From Prorocentrum cordatum (lineage: Eukaryota > Sar > Dinophyceae > Prorocentrales > Prorocentraceae), in contig CAUYUJ010018651.1 of assembly GCA_963575745.1 (NCBI GenBank), forward strand, positions 1-64,000: a DNA stretch of 64,000 nucleotides, given 5' to 3'. The notes beneath the pieces are model-generated. The model ran no database searches. It saw only the letters and a list, made by a program, of their open reading frames with translations, and was not told the origin of the DNA. Positions 54,060 to 64,000 of the stretch are shown piece by piece. Both the position numbers and the translations under genes were made by a program. Within the stretch, counting starts at the first letter, position 1. Each line of letters starts with the position of its first letter.

Positions 54060-56039
54060 ACGAGGAGGACGAGGATGGATACAGCTCGGACGACTGGGCC
54101 CTTTGCGAGCCTCGCAGCCGCTGCATAGCTACCTGCACGAGGGCGTGACTTGGCGAACCTTGAAAGCTACATCTGTCAATGATCGCACATCCAACGGGGT
54201 AGGCCTATTCAAGGAGGGCTCTCGTCAATTTCAGGATACGTTTGGGTCGGCGCCGCCGCGCATAATCAGCGACCGTCCCGAGTCGTTCCACGAGTTTCTC
54301 TGCTGGCTCCTGCCCAAGGAGGGGCCGTTGAATACTTGCATCCAGAAGGGCGCGGAGTTGCGCCGCCTCGAGGGCGCCGATCGTGCAATTGGATTGGCAA
54401 TGCTTTCGTCGACGCCCGGGCGGGCAAAGAGGTTCACATTTTGTGATGTCATAAGCCGAGCACTGTACATCTATTATTGGGGAAAGAAAAACTTGTCAGG
54501 CCTTGGTCAGCCGCAGTATCGGTATTGTTATGGGAAGCGCTGTTGACCGCGAGTTTCTGGACCGTTTTCCAGCTGGTGCAATGTTTAATGACGGCGTGAG
54601 GACATGCGTTCAGATTCGGATTCGGCTCGGGGCTGCGTCCGACAACGAAGCATCTGCCCTGGCTCACGATGCCGTGCAGTACCACACAAGGTTGCAATCC
54701 AGAGTGGCATCCCACATCAGGGGCACTGCAGACAACGCGGCTAGCAGCTAGCCTGTTGTCCACTGACCCCGCGCAGGCAAAAGAGGCAGCGACGTCCTGG
54801 GTGACGCACTTATCGCACTTGTCAGAGGCTCACATGACGAAGTTCGAAAAGCACGTGTTCAACGATCCAGGCCTCATGGGCCAAGTGAGGATTGCAGCTG
54901 ATGCAGACCCGCCAGAAGTTGTATGGCGGCACCGCGGGCGATGCGACCAAATATACATGTTCTTAGCATCTCGGTTCCTGGCAAGTCCAGATGGAGTGTT
55001 GGATTGCGAGGGAGTTCATGGCCAGTGGAAGTGGATCATGGACAATAAGTGCTCCGCCAAGTTCAAGATGGTCAATGCCATCCTCAAATGTTCTTCGGAG
55101 CTGCACATCAACGGGGGCTTCCCGAACGAAAACGACATCCGACCCTACATCGTGCAAGTGCGGGCAGCGCTTCTTCGAGTACTGGCTGCAGTCGACCCCG
55201 AGATCTCAGCAGGTGCCAGGACAGACTGGGTGTACCGTCGCCGTTTCAACATGAGCCTCGAGGATTCGGACCTCCTCAGACCGAGGCCGCCAACGGCGGG
55301 CGCGATACCCAAATACCATTATACGTTCGAGTACGCGAGGGGTACGTACATCAAGAACTTGCGACAACCGCTGAAGATGTTCCTGTTCACAGGTCTGCCA
55401 AACAGCCCGTATTTCTTCATCGCAGAAAACAAAACGTTTGCTGGCAGGGGGGCGAAAGCAGAAGGGCAGGAGCTGGGCCGCACTGTGTCGGTCGCATTTT
55501 TTGAATACGATTCCGATGTTGCCACAGGCACGCTGGTTAAACCAGTCGCGCAGGCACCTGCGGGTGGTCTGGATCTGAAGTCCCTGACCGTTTCGCAACT
55601 CGTTCGGTCCTGTGGGTTGGTGCTTGATCTCCCCGCTGGCGCGTCCGATCGGGACGCCTAGGTCGCATGCGAGGATGCCCTCTTGAACCAAGGCCTTGTC
55701 GTATACAGAGTGACGGATGGAGTGCAAAATGATACACTTGATTGTGCGTGGCAGTTCATTGCCAATGATGTGGTGGACGTCGAGGACGAACACATTTCAC
55801 GGGCTGCCCCTGGTCAGCTAACGAAAATGGCAATGGCTCGGCAGGTGCACTTACGAGACAATCTGCCTTGGAAACGTGTGTTTCATCTTCCCAAGGATGA
55901 GATTGTGGCGCTGATGTTGCCAGGGGCCGCACCTCCAGGCCCCGCCGCTGGCCCCGGCCCAGCACGAGGCCGAGGCAGGGGCAGGGGCAGGGGGGGCGGG
56001 CGCGCTCGAGGTGGCCGCGGTGGAGGCGGCGGCAAGTGA
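54060..56039 (+). pseudogene. DDE/hAT-like transposase gene, 3' half, with two frameshifts and a stop
   Basis: Resumes in frame as LRASQPLHSYLHEGVTW (54105 onward), then GVGLFKEGSRQFQDTFGSAP and FTFCDVISRALYIYYWGKKN. A frameshift near 54500 moves to SRSIGIVMGSAVDREFLDRF. A second near 54745 moves to LLSTDPAQAKEAATSWVTHL, which runs through VLDCEGVHGQWKWIMDNKCS and KYHYTFEYARGTYIKNLRQP. A TAG at 55659-55661 interrupts the frame, but the same frame continues directly as VACEDALLNQGLVVYRVTDG to an RG-rich C-terminus ending GGGGGK-stop (56039). The RG tail suggests RNA or nucleic-acid binding (inference). Base use and style match 45971-47460, and the two read as one ancestral gene of roughly 1,100 codons. 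It is decayed by two frameshifts, one stop and the 6.6-kb insertion. Confidence 0.6.
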
Positions 56040-56290
56040 TGACCTGGAGGGCCGTGGCGTCCGCAGTCGACCGTCCGCTCGATGCGGCCGCGATGGGCGG
56101 TGGAGGCGGCCGCTGCGTCCGCAGCGGGAGCCTTCTGTTTCACTTGCGTCTGTTGCACTTCTGTTGCACTGTTGCACTTGCGCCTGCGCCTTCTGAGCAT
56201 TGCTCCAATAAAGATGAATAGTGATCAATTTCTTCTGAACATCTGAGAGACCCTTGACGGGGGGCCCCGCCAGACCCCAGACATGAGGAA
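56040..56290. other. 3' flank of the transposase-like gene
   Basis: GCGG-rich then TTGCACTTCTGTTGCACTGT direct repeats at 56150-56180, with AATAAAGATGAATAG at 56206. No gene. Confidence 0.4.
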
Positions 56291-56612
56291 GATAGAAGGA
56301 GGATGAAGAGGAGGAGGAGGAGGAGGAGGAGGAGGAGGAGGGGGAGGAGGAGGAGGAGGAGGAGGAGGGCTTTTCCACGAGATGCCACGATGATGACGAT
56401 GACGATGATGGTGATGAGGGTGGTCGTGATGATGCTGGTGATGCTGACAATGGCGATGACGACGATGGTGATGAGCATGATGAATGTGACGGTGGTGATA
56501 ACCATGATTATGACGATACTGATGATGGCGATGATGATGTTGCTGCTGATGATGATGACGATGATGCTGCCGACGGCGACGACGACGAAGACGACGACGA
56601 CGACGACGGCGA

Positions 56613-56644
<32 letters not shown>

Positions 56645-56741
56645 ACGGCGGCGGCGGCGACGACTACGACGACGGCGACGACGACGACGACGACGGTGAT
56701 GATGACGCTGACGCTGGCGATACATACAAATATAATGATGG

Positions 56742-56777
<36 letters not shown>

Positions 56778-56790
56778 GGAGGAGGATGAG
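56290..56790. repeat. GGA, then GAT/GAC/GGC microsatellite
   Basis: (GGA)n 56305-56368; GAT/GAC/GGC triplets 56388-56790. Confidence 0.95.
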
Positions 56791-56859
56791 GACGAGGAGG
56801 ATAACGGGGAGCGTTCGGAGGAGGATGAATATGGCGATGATGATGATAAGCAGGATGGG

Positions 56860-58160
56860 GGGAGGAAGGAAGCACCGACTCACAAGGCTCATTGGGCTCA
56901 TGTGGCCCATGGGGAATCGTATGGCACATGGACACATGAGCCTCCGTCCGTCCTCCGCCTTCATCCCCGTCAGCCTGCCCCAAACCATTTCTGGGGCCCA
57001 AAAAACCATTTCTGTAAGTAGGAGAATGGTTTTCCAGAAGCTCGGACCCTATCCAGTCTGGGGAGCATCCTGGGCCGTCTTGGGGCCCTCGTCGGGGCCT
57101 CGTGGGCCTTCTTGGAGCGATCTGAAGGGCCTCCGAGGCCGTGAGGGAGCGCCGGGAAGCGGGGAAAGCGAGAACGCCAAAATCTAAAACACTCGGAAAA
57201 CGAGTGAATCTTGCCTTCCAGGGCCCTCTTGGGGAGCCTCTTGAGTTCGTCCTGGAGCGTGTTGGAGTCCTCGCCGGCTGTCTTGAGGGCAGCTTGAGCG
57301 TCTTCGGAGCCTCTTGGGACCGTCTAGGGCCCTCTCGGGACCTCCATTAGCCTGTCGTGGCCTGCTTCGGGGCGGGCTCGGGCCGCCTCGGGAGCTCTGG
57401 ACCCCCCCCCGCAACCCCCAGTAGGCACCGATGAGGGCAACAGGCAGCGACCCGCCCCCCCCTGGGCCTACTCCGAGATAGAGAATCATGTTCCCGCGGG
57501 AAGCTTTCCGGAAGCATGATTTGTTCGGCTCTCTAAGAGGGGGGCCTCTGGGGGCTTACCGAGGGGCGCCTTTTGGCCTTGTCGGCAAGCCTATTGGAAA
57601 CATGGTTGGGGCGGTGGGCGGAAGCCCAAGGAATCATGTTCCCGGAAAGCTATCTGGGAAATACCATTTACCGAAGTGTCTTGGGGGCCCGCAGGTGGCG
57701 TCCCTGGGGGCCACTTGGGGGGGCCTATTGGGCTTCCGGGGGGCCTCTTGGGAGCCTCACGGGGCTTCTTGGGAGACTCTTGATGGCCTCCGGAGGCGTC
57801 CCAGGAGCCTCTCAGGCCAGAGACCTTGAAATGTCGCGCTCTTCGGGCCCCCTTGGGTCGCTCTTGGGGCTCTCTTGGGGCGCTCTCGAAGCCCTCTTGA
57901 CTTATCTGGGGAGCCTCCTGAGCCGTCTCTGGGCTTTCTTGGGGGCCTCTTCGGCCGTTTTGGAGCGATCTGAAGGGCCTCTGACGCGGTCCGGGACCAT
58001 GGGGAGGCGCAACATGGGCGAGTGCAAGAATGCTTCAAAAACCATTGGGAAATTAATGATTTTCGGCTTCTGGGGCCCTGAGGCGCTCTTGGAGCGTTGT
58101 GGCGGCGTCGTCGGCCGTCCTGAAGCCATCTTCGGCGTGTCCAGGGCCTCTGGGGGCTGT
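56860..58160. repeat. degenerate GGCCTCTTGGG-type repeats, diverged flank of the 385-bp satellite
   Basis: 57050-57340 and 57500-58160 carry GGGCCTCTTGGG/GCCGTCTTGGGG words. GAATCATGTTCCCG hairpin relatives occur at 57484 and 57632. 57360-57480 has C-runs. No gene. Confidence 0.75.
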
Positions 58161-59740
58161 CTTTGGCGTCCGGGAAACACCGAAATCATGTTCCCGGAGA
58201 GGCTCCCGGGAACATGATTTCGAACGAGGCCCTCTTGGGCCTCCTTGAGGCCGTCTTGGGGGCCTCCTGGGCCGGCTTTGGGGCCTCTTGGGCCGTCTTG
58301 GGAGGTTTTGCCAGCCCCACAGGACGACCCTTTTGGGCCGTCTTGTGCCCTCTTGGGTCTCTCTTGGGCTGTCTTGAGGCTCCTCGGTGGCGTCTGGGGC
58401 ACTGCGAAGACGAAGCAAGGGAGTATGTTGAAAATATGCGTTTTACATTGGGAATGGGCAGATTTGTGCCTCTTGAAGGCCCTCTTGGGGCCCTCTTCGG
58501 CCATCTTCAAGCCATCTCGGGCCCTCTTGGGCCTCGCTGAGGCTACCTCTTGGGCGTCCTCGGAAGCGGAAATTATGTTCCCGAAGAGGCTTCCGGGAAC
58601 ATGATTTCGAACGAGGCGTCTTGGAGGCCTCCTGGGCCGGCTTCGGGGCCTCTTGGGCCGTCTTGGGGGGGTCCGTGAGCCCCACAGGACGACCCTTTCG
58701 GGCCGTCTGGGGCCCTCTTGGGTCTCTCTTGGGCTGTGTTGGGGCTCCGCGGGGGCGTCTGGGACACTCTGAAGACGAGGCAAGCGAGCATGCTGAAAAT
58801 GTACGCTTTACGAAGGGAATGGGCCGATTTGTCCTTCTTGAAGACCCTCTTGGGGCCCTCTTCGGCCATCTTCAAGCCATCTCGGGCCCTCTGGGGCCTC
58901 GCTGGGGCTGTCTTGTGGGCCTCTTGGGCGTCCTGGGAACCCAGAAATCATATTCCCGGAGAGGCTCCCGGGAACATGATTTCGAACGAGGCCCTCTTGG
59001 GCCACCCGTCTTGGGGGCCTCCTGGGCCAACTTCGGGGCCTCTCGGGCAGTCTTGGGGGGTTCCGTGAGCCCCACAGGACGACCCTTTTGGGCCGTCTCG
59101 GGCCCTCTTGGGTCTCTCTTGGGCTGTGTTGGGGCTCCTCGGGGGCGTCTGGGGCATTGTGAAGACGAAGCAAGCGAGCATGCTGAAAATGTACGTTTTA
59201 CGCAGGGAATGGGCCGATGTTTGCCTCTTGAAGGCCCTCTTGGGGCCCTCTTCGGCCATCTTCAAGCCATCTCGGGCCCTCTTGGGCCTCGCTGGGGCTG
59301 TCTTGTGGGCCTCTTGGGCGTCCTCGGAACCCGGAAATCATGTTTCGGGAGAGGCTCCCGGGAACATGATTTCGAACGAGGCCCTCTTGGGCCTCCTTGA
59401 GGCCGTCTTGGGGGCCTCCTGGGCCGGCTGGCTTTGGGGCTTCTTGGGCCGTCTCGGGGGGTTCCGTGAGCTCCACAGGACGACCCTTTTGGGCCGTCTC
59501 GGGCCCTCTTGGGTCTCTCTTGGGCTGTGTTGGGGCTCCGCGGGGGCGTCTGGGGCACTGAAGACGAAGCCAGCGAGCATGCTGAAAACGTACGTTTTAC
59601 GAAGGGAATGATGTTTGCCTCTTGAAGGCCCTCTTGGGGCCCTCGTCGGCCATCTTGAAACCATCTCGGGCCCTCTTGGGGCGCTCTTGGGCGTCTTCGG
59701 GGCCTTTTGAGGCTTTCTTGATCGTCTGTACGGCCCGCGT
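58160..59740. repeat. ~385-bp satellite, four copies, each with a conserved 40-bp hairpin
   Basis: Hairpins at 58182-58221, 58569-58609, 58944-58983 and 59334-59373 (spacing 387, 375, 390). Left arm GAAATCATGTTCCCGG and right arm CCGGGAACATGATTTC surround GAGGCT. Each unit also has CCCACAGGACGACCC, GCGAGCATGCTGAAAA and GAAGGGAATGGGCCG. The 5' part of each unit is built from GGCCTCTTGGG words, giving Pro/Arg and Trp/Leu pseudo-ORFs on both strands. Confidence 0.93.
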
Positions 59741-59834
59741 GGCCTGTCGTGGGCAATTTGGAAGCGGCCCGGGGCAATCCCGGGGGGCCTGTGACCCCCC
59801 AAAGGTTCCAGGGGGGGCCCATCGGGGATGATGG

Positions 59835-60690
59835 CACCGGCTGGCCCCGCCCAGCTAGCTGCCAAATCGGACGGTTTGCGGTTCATTTAGCACGGCTCGG
59901 CGCCGCCCGGCTAGCTGCCAAATCGGACCGCTTGCCGTCCGATTTGCATGGCACCCCACCTGACAGCGCCAATCGGACCGTTAGTGGTCCGTTTTGCGCG
60001 GAACAGCCCCCGGTCAGCCAGCTGCGCAAATCGGACCCGTCGTGGTCAGTTTAGCGCAGCTCGGCCCCGCCCAGCTAGCTGCCTAGTCGGACCGTTTGTG
60101 CTCCGACTTGCGCGGCGCTGACTGCGCAAATCGGACCCTTAGCGGCCGTTTTGCAAGGAAAAGCCCCTGGCCAGCTAGCTGCGCAAATCGGACCCCAGTG
60201 CCCCAGTGGCCCGTTTAGCGCAGCACGGCGCCGCCAAGCCAGCTGCCAAGTCGGACCGCTCGCAGTCCGACTTGCGCGGCGCAACCCCCGCCCAGCTGAC
60301 AGCGCAAATCGGACCGTTAGTGGTCCGTTTTGCTCGGAATAGCCACCAGCCAGCTAGCAGCGCAACTCGGACCACAGCTCGACTCCGCCCAGCTAGCTGC
60401 CAAATCGGACCGCTCGTGGTCAGATTTGCGCGGCACAGCCCCTGCCCAGCTGACTGCACAAATCGGACCCACTGGTCCGTCTTGCGCGGAACAACCCCCA
60501 GCCAGCTAATTAGCTGCGCAAATCGGACCGGTCCGTTCAGCGCAGCTCGGCCCCGCCCAGCTAGCTGCCAAGTCGGACCGCTTGCAGTCCGACTTGCACG
60601 GTACAGCTCCCGCCCAGCTGACTGCGCCAGTCGGACCGTTCGTGGTCCGTTTCGCGCGGGACAGCCCCCGGCCAGCTATAAGGTAGAATG
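59835..60690. repeat. ~55-60 bp palindromic tandem repeat (CAAATCGGACC)
   Basis: About 14 half-units alternate GCCCAGCTAGCTGCCAAATC + GGACCGCTTG..GTCCGATTTG and the TTAGTGGTCCGTTTTGCGCG type. Each carries an inverted AATCGGACC/GGTCCGATT pair. Confidence 0.93.
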
Positions 60691-60763
60691 ATGAAAGGTG
60701 CAACGATCGAGTCGCATAAGTAAGAACCGCACAGGAAGGATCTTAAATCTGACGACCTACCAG

Positions 60764-60901
60764 ACCACCCCAACCCAACCCGAAGACCCGAATTTCGGGT
60801 TGGGGGGGTAAGGGTTCCACATGTGTTTTTTCGACGTTTCCCGACCCCCCCCCACTGGAAATCGAGGGTAAATTTGAGCCTTCGGGTTGGGTTGGGGTGG
60901 T
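60764..60901. mobile_element. 138-bp inverted-repeat (MITE-like) element
   Basis: ACCACCCCAACCCAACCCGA plus AG (60764-60785) is exactly inverted at 60880-60901, and the match extends weakly outward (ACCTACCAG / GGTGGGTGG). Internal palindrome CCCGAATTTCGGG at 60787-60799. No ORF. Confidence 0.75.
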
Positions 60902-60984
60902 TTGGTGGGTGGTGAAAATCGACGATCTGTCTCACAGGAAAAACTTCTCCTATAAAATCTCAGGGGCCCCTGGGCCTCCGTCGT

Positions 60985-61135
60985 CTCCCCCTGCGCCGTG
61001 ACCTCCTGGAAGCAGGCTGGGGCCTCCTCCTCCTCCTCCTCCTCCACCTCCTCCTCCTCCTCCCCTCCCCTCCTCTCCACCACCTCCACCTCCTCCTCCT
61101 CCTCCTCCTCCTCCTCCTCCTCCTCCAGCAGCCGT
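60985..61135. repeat. CCT microsatellite
   Basis: (CCT)n with CCA interruptions, 61024-61130. Confidence 0.95.
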
Positions 61136-61139
61136 AGTG

Positions 61140-61600
61140 GCACCGAGAAGGCGAGAGCCAACGATGGGACCCGCATCGCTGCCCCCTGCCCCTTGAAGAT
61201 GCCGCGCGCCTCGGTGGCTTGTGCGGGAGGGCCGGCCGGGGGGGGAGGGGGCAATCGCGCCCCAGCCGGGCGGAAGCTCGGAAGACCCTGCCCTCCGCCG
61301 CACCCGAACCCGAAGGGGCCCTGGGGCACACAGATAAGTACACGCAAATCCCATGAGTTCGCATAGTTTCACACATCTTCTGGCTTTCTGTCTTCCCCCC
61401 ATTTCCCATATGTTCGCACATTTTCCGAGGAGTCGACGATTGCTTGCGTGTCTGTGTGTGAAATTTCCCTCCGCCGATGTGATTCTTTCAATCCGCGGCC
61501 CCACAGAGGTCCCGCCCCCGTCCCTGGGGGTGGCTTTTCCTCCCGGATCCATGCTTCGTGGCCCCCGGGGCCCGACGGCGGGCCCCCGAGGCCGACATCC
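61140..61600. other. no gene recognised; lone copy of the AGCTCGGAAGACCCT unit at 61270
   Basis: GGAAGCTCGGAAGACCCTGC at 61270 is related to the 62.4-62.8 kb repeats. No coding motif. Confidence 0.4.
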
Positions 61601-62175
61601 CGGAAACACCGCCCGTGGCGCTGGCTATACTCGCGGTTGGCCCTGGTATAACGACTCCCCAGACCTCCTGGCGTCGTGAAAAAATCACGACGGGAGGTTT
61701 TTCGCTATTTTTGGCCTCCGGGGGCCCTCACCGGGCCTCGGGAGCGTCAAAAAACGACTCGGGACGACAAACCGGTCCTAGGGAAGGGGTCCAGACCGCT
61801 GGGGTCGACGTCATGAAAAATTCATGACGTCGGGGGTCTGGGTCTTGCCCAGCTTAGACTAGCAGATCTAACCAAATCATGAGCAGCGTTTGCGCGCAAC
61901 TCTGCAAAGCAGAAGCCGAAATCCAGGAAAAACCGCCCGTTGCGTTGGTTATACTCGCGGTTGGCCCTGGTATAACGACTCTTGCCCAGCTTCTACTAGC
62001 AGATCTGACCAAATCAGGAGCGCGTTCGCGCGCCATTCTGCAAAGCAGAGGCCGAAATCCAGGAAAAAACGCCCGTTGCGCTGGTTATACTCGCGGTTGG
62101 CCCTGGTATAACGACTCTTGCCCAGCTTCTACCAGCAGATCCAACCAAATCATGAGCGCGTTCGCGCGCAACTCT
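61600..62175. repeat. ~136-bp tandem repeat with GTTATAC...GTATAAC inverted pair
   Basis: GGTTATACTCGCGGTTGGCC followed by CTGGTATAACGACT at about 61947 and 62083, with a diverged copy at about 61623. AACTCTGCAAAGCAGA and GCCGAAATCCAGGAAAAA are shared. Confidence 0.85.
61668..61850. repeat. ~180-bp dispersed repeat with a hairpin at each end, copy 1
   Basis: The left end hairpin is CGTCGTGA-AAAAA-TCACGACG (61674-61694). The right end hairpin is CGACGTCATGAA-AAA-TTCATGACGTCG (61806-61832). Between them are TTTTTCGCTATTTTTGGCCT and CGTCAAAAAACGACTC. A second copy is at 62870-63045 and a partial at 12885. Confidence 0.7.
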
Positions 62176-62394
62176 GCAAAGCAGAGGCCGAAGGCCCCCC
62201 CGGACCTTGACCCGAAGGCTCGCGTGCTCAACATTCTACTCACTCTCATCCCCATGCTGCTGCAGCCATTCAACCCCTCACTTCACTACATGACCCCAGG
62301 CCTGACGCGGACCCTGTTTTCCGACACGCGCAACAAGTTGCCGTGCGATGAAAAACCGCCGGATTGAGAAAAGCAGATCCCCGGATCTCTGGGC

Positions 62395-62790
62395 CCCGGC
62401 CGGCCGACGGCTCGGAAGACCCTCCCCTCCGCCGTACACCGGGGTCGCTTCAAGGTGCGCGCGGAGCGGGAAGCATTGCGGGGGGGGGGGCGTCGCGCGA
62501 CGAGGCCGGGGGGCCACCTCTCGCGCTCGGACGAAAGCTCGGAAGACCCTTCCCTCCGCCGCACCAAGGTCGCTTATAGAGGTGCGCGCGGAGCGGGAAG
62601 CATTGCGGGGGGGGGGGGCGTCGCGCGACGAGGCCGGGGGGCCACCTCTCGCGTTCGGACGAAAGCTCGGAAGACCCTTCCCTCCGCCGCACCAAGGTCG
62701 CTTAGAGGTGCGCGCGGAGCTGGAAGCATTGCGGGGGGGGGCGTCGCGCGACGAGGCCGGGGGGCCACCTCTCGCGTTCGGGTGTCCGGG
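62395..62790. repeat. ~128-bp tandem repeat, three copies with poly-G runs
   Basis: GCTCGGAAGACCCT recurs at about 62410, 62539 and 62668. Each unit ends GGGAAGCATTGCGGGGGGG then GCGTCGCGCGACGAGGCCGG. Confidence 0.93.
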
Positions 62791-62867
62791 TGCGACATGG
62801 GCGTGGAGGGTGCACAGCCACCTGCCTCGCAACCGCATGTGACCTGCGCTGTATGGCCCCAGGCATG

Positions 62868-63045
62868 ACCGCGTCGTGAAAAATTCAGGACAGATGTTTT
62901 TCATTATTTTCGGCCTATAGAAGCCCTCGCCAGGCCCCAGGACCGTCAAGAAACGACTCAGGATGAACAGCCGGCCCCGGGGAAAGGGTCTGGACTTCCG
63001 GGGACGCCGTCCTGAAAAAATCAGGGCGTCGCATGTCTGGGGCAG
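62868..63045. repeat. ~180-bp dispersed repeat with hairpin ends, copy 2
   Basis: CGCGTCGTGAAAAATTCAGGAC at the left end and GACGCCGTCCTGAAAAAATCAGGGCGTC at the right end match copy 1 at 61668-61850 in order and spacing, with compensating changes in the right-end stem (GACGTCATGAA versus ACGCCGTCCTGA). Confidence 0.7.
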
Positions 63046-63715
63046 AAGCACTTGGCGACCAGCCGGGAGGAGGTGCACTTCTCCTGGCGGGCGAGGCACG
63101 AGGCGCCCATGGTTGCCCCCTCCTCGACTTATCCCAACCCTCCACGTCGGAGCGCGCGGCGTCTTCGAGGAGGAGAGGCGTGCAGCGCGGCCCGACCGGG
63201 GCGCAGCAGGGGGCCTTCAGGCCCACAGGGTGCCCATTTTCCCGGAAGGGTTCGACCAGCCGATGCGATTCGCGCCACACCTCCCCAGGGTGGGAGGCCT
63301 AGAGGTTGACACCAACACCAATGTCGGCGGTGTGCCTCCACCGAGGGAAGAAGGTCCCGATCTCGGTGATGGTGGTACTACCTCTGGCTTCCAAGGTGGC
63401 CGAAGTATTACCACCAACACCGAAGTCTGGGATCATCTTCCCCCTGTGGAGGCAACCCCCTGTGTTGGTGCTGGTGCCCATTTCCAGGCCTCCAACAGGG
63501 GTCGGTCCCTCGCTCTCCGAGTCATCCGGACGTCGGTGAGCCGTAGGCGCTCGAGGCTCTCCGTCGGCTGCAGGGGCATCCCGGGCTGCCCCGGGCAGTG
63601 GCGAAGCGCCCCGCTTGCATCCCCTATAGCAGAGCGTCCGCCGAAGGCAGCGGAAGGGAAAGAGCAGCAGCTAGAGGAGCGCACGGAGGGGGCGACCCAG
63701 GGCTAAGGCGCCGCC
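63045..63715. other. no clear gene; GGTGTTGGTG-type inverted words
   Basis: 63305-63490 has ACACCAACACCAATGTCGG and GTGTTGGTGCTGGTG words in both orientations. Plus ORF 62963-63706 has no motif and starts inside the dispersed repeat, so it is not called. Confidence 0.35.
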
Positions 63716-63719
63716 GAAT

Positions 63720-63999
63720 GTCGATCGCGCGGATCAACAAGCGCCGGGGTGTCGCCGCCCCCGGAGGCAGCCCTGAGCCGACCCCCGCCGCGGGCAAACG
63801 CGACCCCCCCGTGCTGCTCAAGCCTCGAGCCAAGACGACAAGCGCCAGACCTGAGATCCGACGGCGCGACGAAAAATTGAGACACCGCAAAAAACCACCG
63901 CCAGAGCCCCAGACCCCACGACTCTGCGCCACGTCTCTCGAGCCGCATCGATCTGTGAGGGCCCCGGGGCCCGAAGGCGGGCGCAAGCGCTCGGTGTGA
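63720..63999 (+). other. possible basic-protein exon (MSIARINKRRGVAAPGG...)
   Basis: ATG 63718 to TGA 63999, about 93 codons, very basic and Pro-rich (KTTSARPEIRRRDEKLRHRK). A frame-open extension upstream exists to 63598. No motif; the composition may only reflect GC-rich sequence. Confidence 0.25.
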
Positions 64000-64000
64000 C

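Noticed and set aside
1-64000. tRNA, rRNA, snRNA or SL RNA genes
   Set aside because: None recognised by eye; a covariance-model search would be needed to exclude small RNA genes.

Overview
The window looks like nuclear DNA of a dinoflagellate. The strongest evidence is near-exact relicts of the dinoflagellate spliced leader (the 21-22 nt mini-exon trans-spliced onto dinoflagellate mRNAs) at the 5' ends of a LINE (10444-10464) and of a retroposed gene (22206-22241). Further support comes from apparent GA-AG and GC-AG introns with AG|G acceptors, heavy simple-repeat load, and a few gene-like islands in a large repeat-rich background. The genus cannot be settled from the sequence; Prorocentrum- or Polarella-like genomes would fit.

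Layout. 1-3851 (minus): 3' part of a SulP/SLC26 anion transporter with STAS and cyclic-nucleotide-binding-like domains, in several exons. One exon junction holds a perfect 62-bp palindrome whose removal restores the frame. 3.9-6.3 kb: purine microsatellites in a diverged duplication. 6.3-6.8 kb: a TTAGCT minisatellite between short inverted repeats. 7.2-10.46 kb (minus): a dead LINE whose 5' end is a spliced-leader relict. 10.6-13.2 kb: degenerate dispersed repeats. 13.2-18.25 kb: two ~100-bp satellite arrays that share flanking sequence. 20.4-22.24 kb (minus): a decayed retrogene with two head-to-tail spliced-leader relicts. 23.05-26.27 kb: two ORFs of unknown function around a CAT microsatellite.

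26.95-34.08 kb: a 7-kb block of hairpin satellites with (CG)n cores, including a ~1.52-kb higher-order repeat. 34-38.7 kb: four minisatellite or microsatellite fields. 39.3-44.3 kb: two uncharacterised single-exon ORFs, a ~158-bp fold-back element and an 18-bp minisatellite. 45.97-56.04 kb (plus): a transposase-like gene cut in two by a 6.6-kb hairpin-satellite block. Its head, at 54.0 kb, is an inverted copy of the head of the 27-34 kb block. 56.3-63.1 kb: microsatellite, a ~385-bp satellite with a conserved hairpin, other palindromic repeats and small inverted-repeat elements. 63.7-64 kb: one weak basic ORF.

Few genes here look functional: the transporter (5' exons not located) and three or four intact ORFs of unknown role (23052, 24995, 39320, 42937). 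The rest records retroposition of trans-spliced mRNAs, transposon decay and expansion of palindromic repeats. All translations were read by eye; no database search was run, so family calls rest on recognised motifs.
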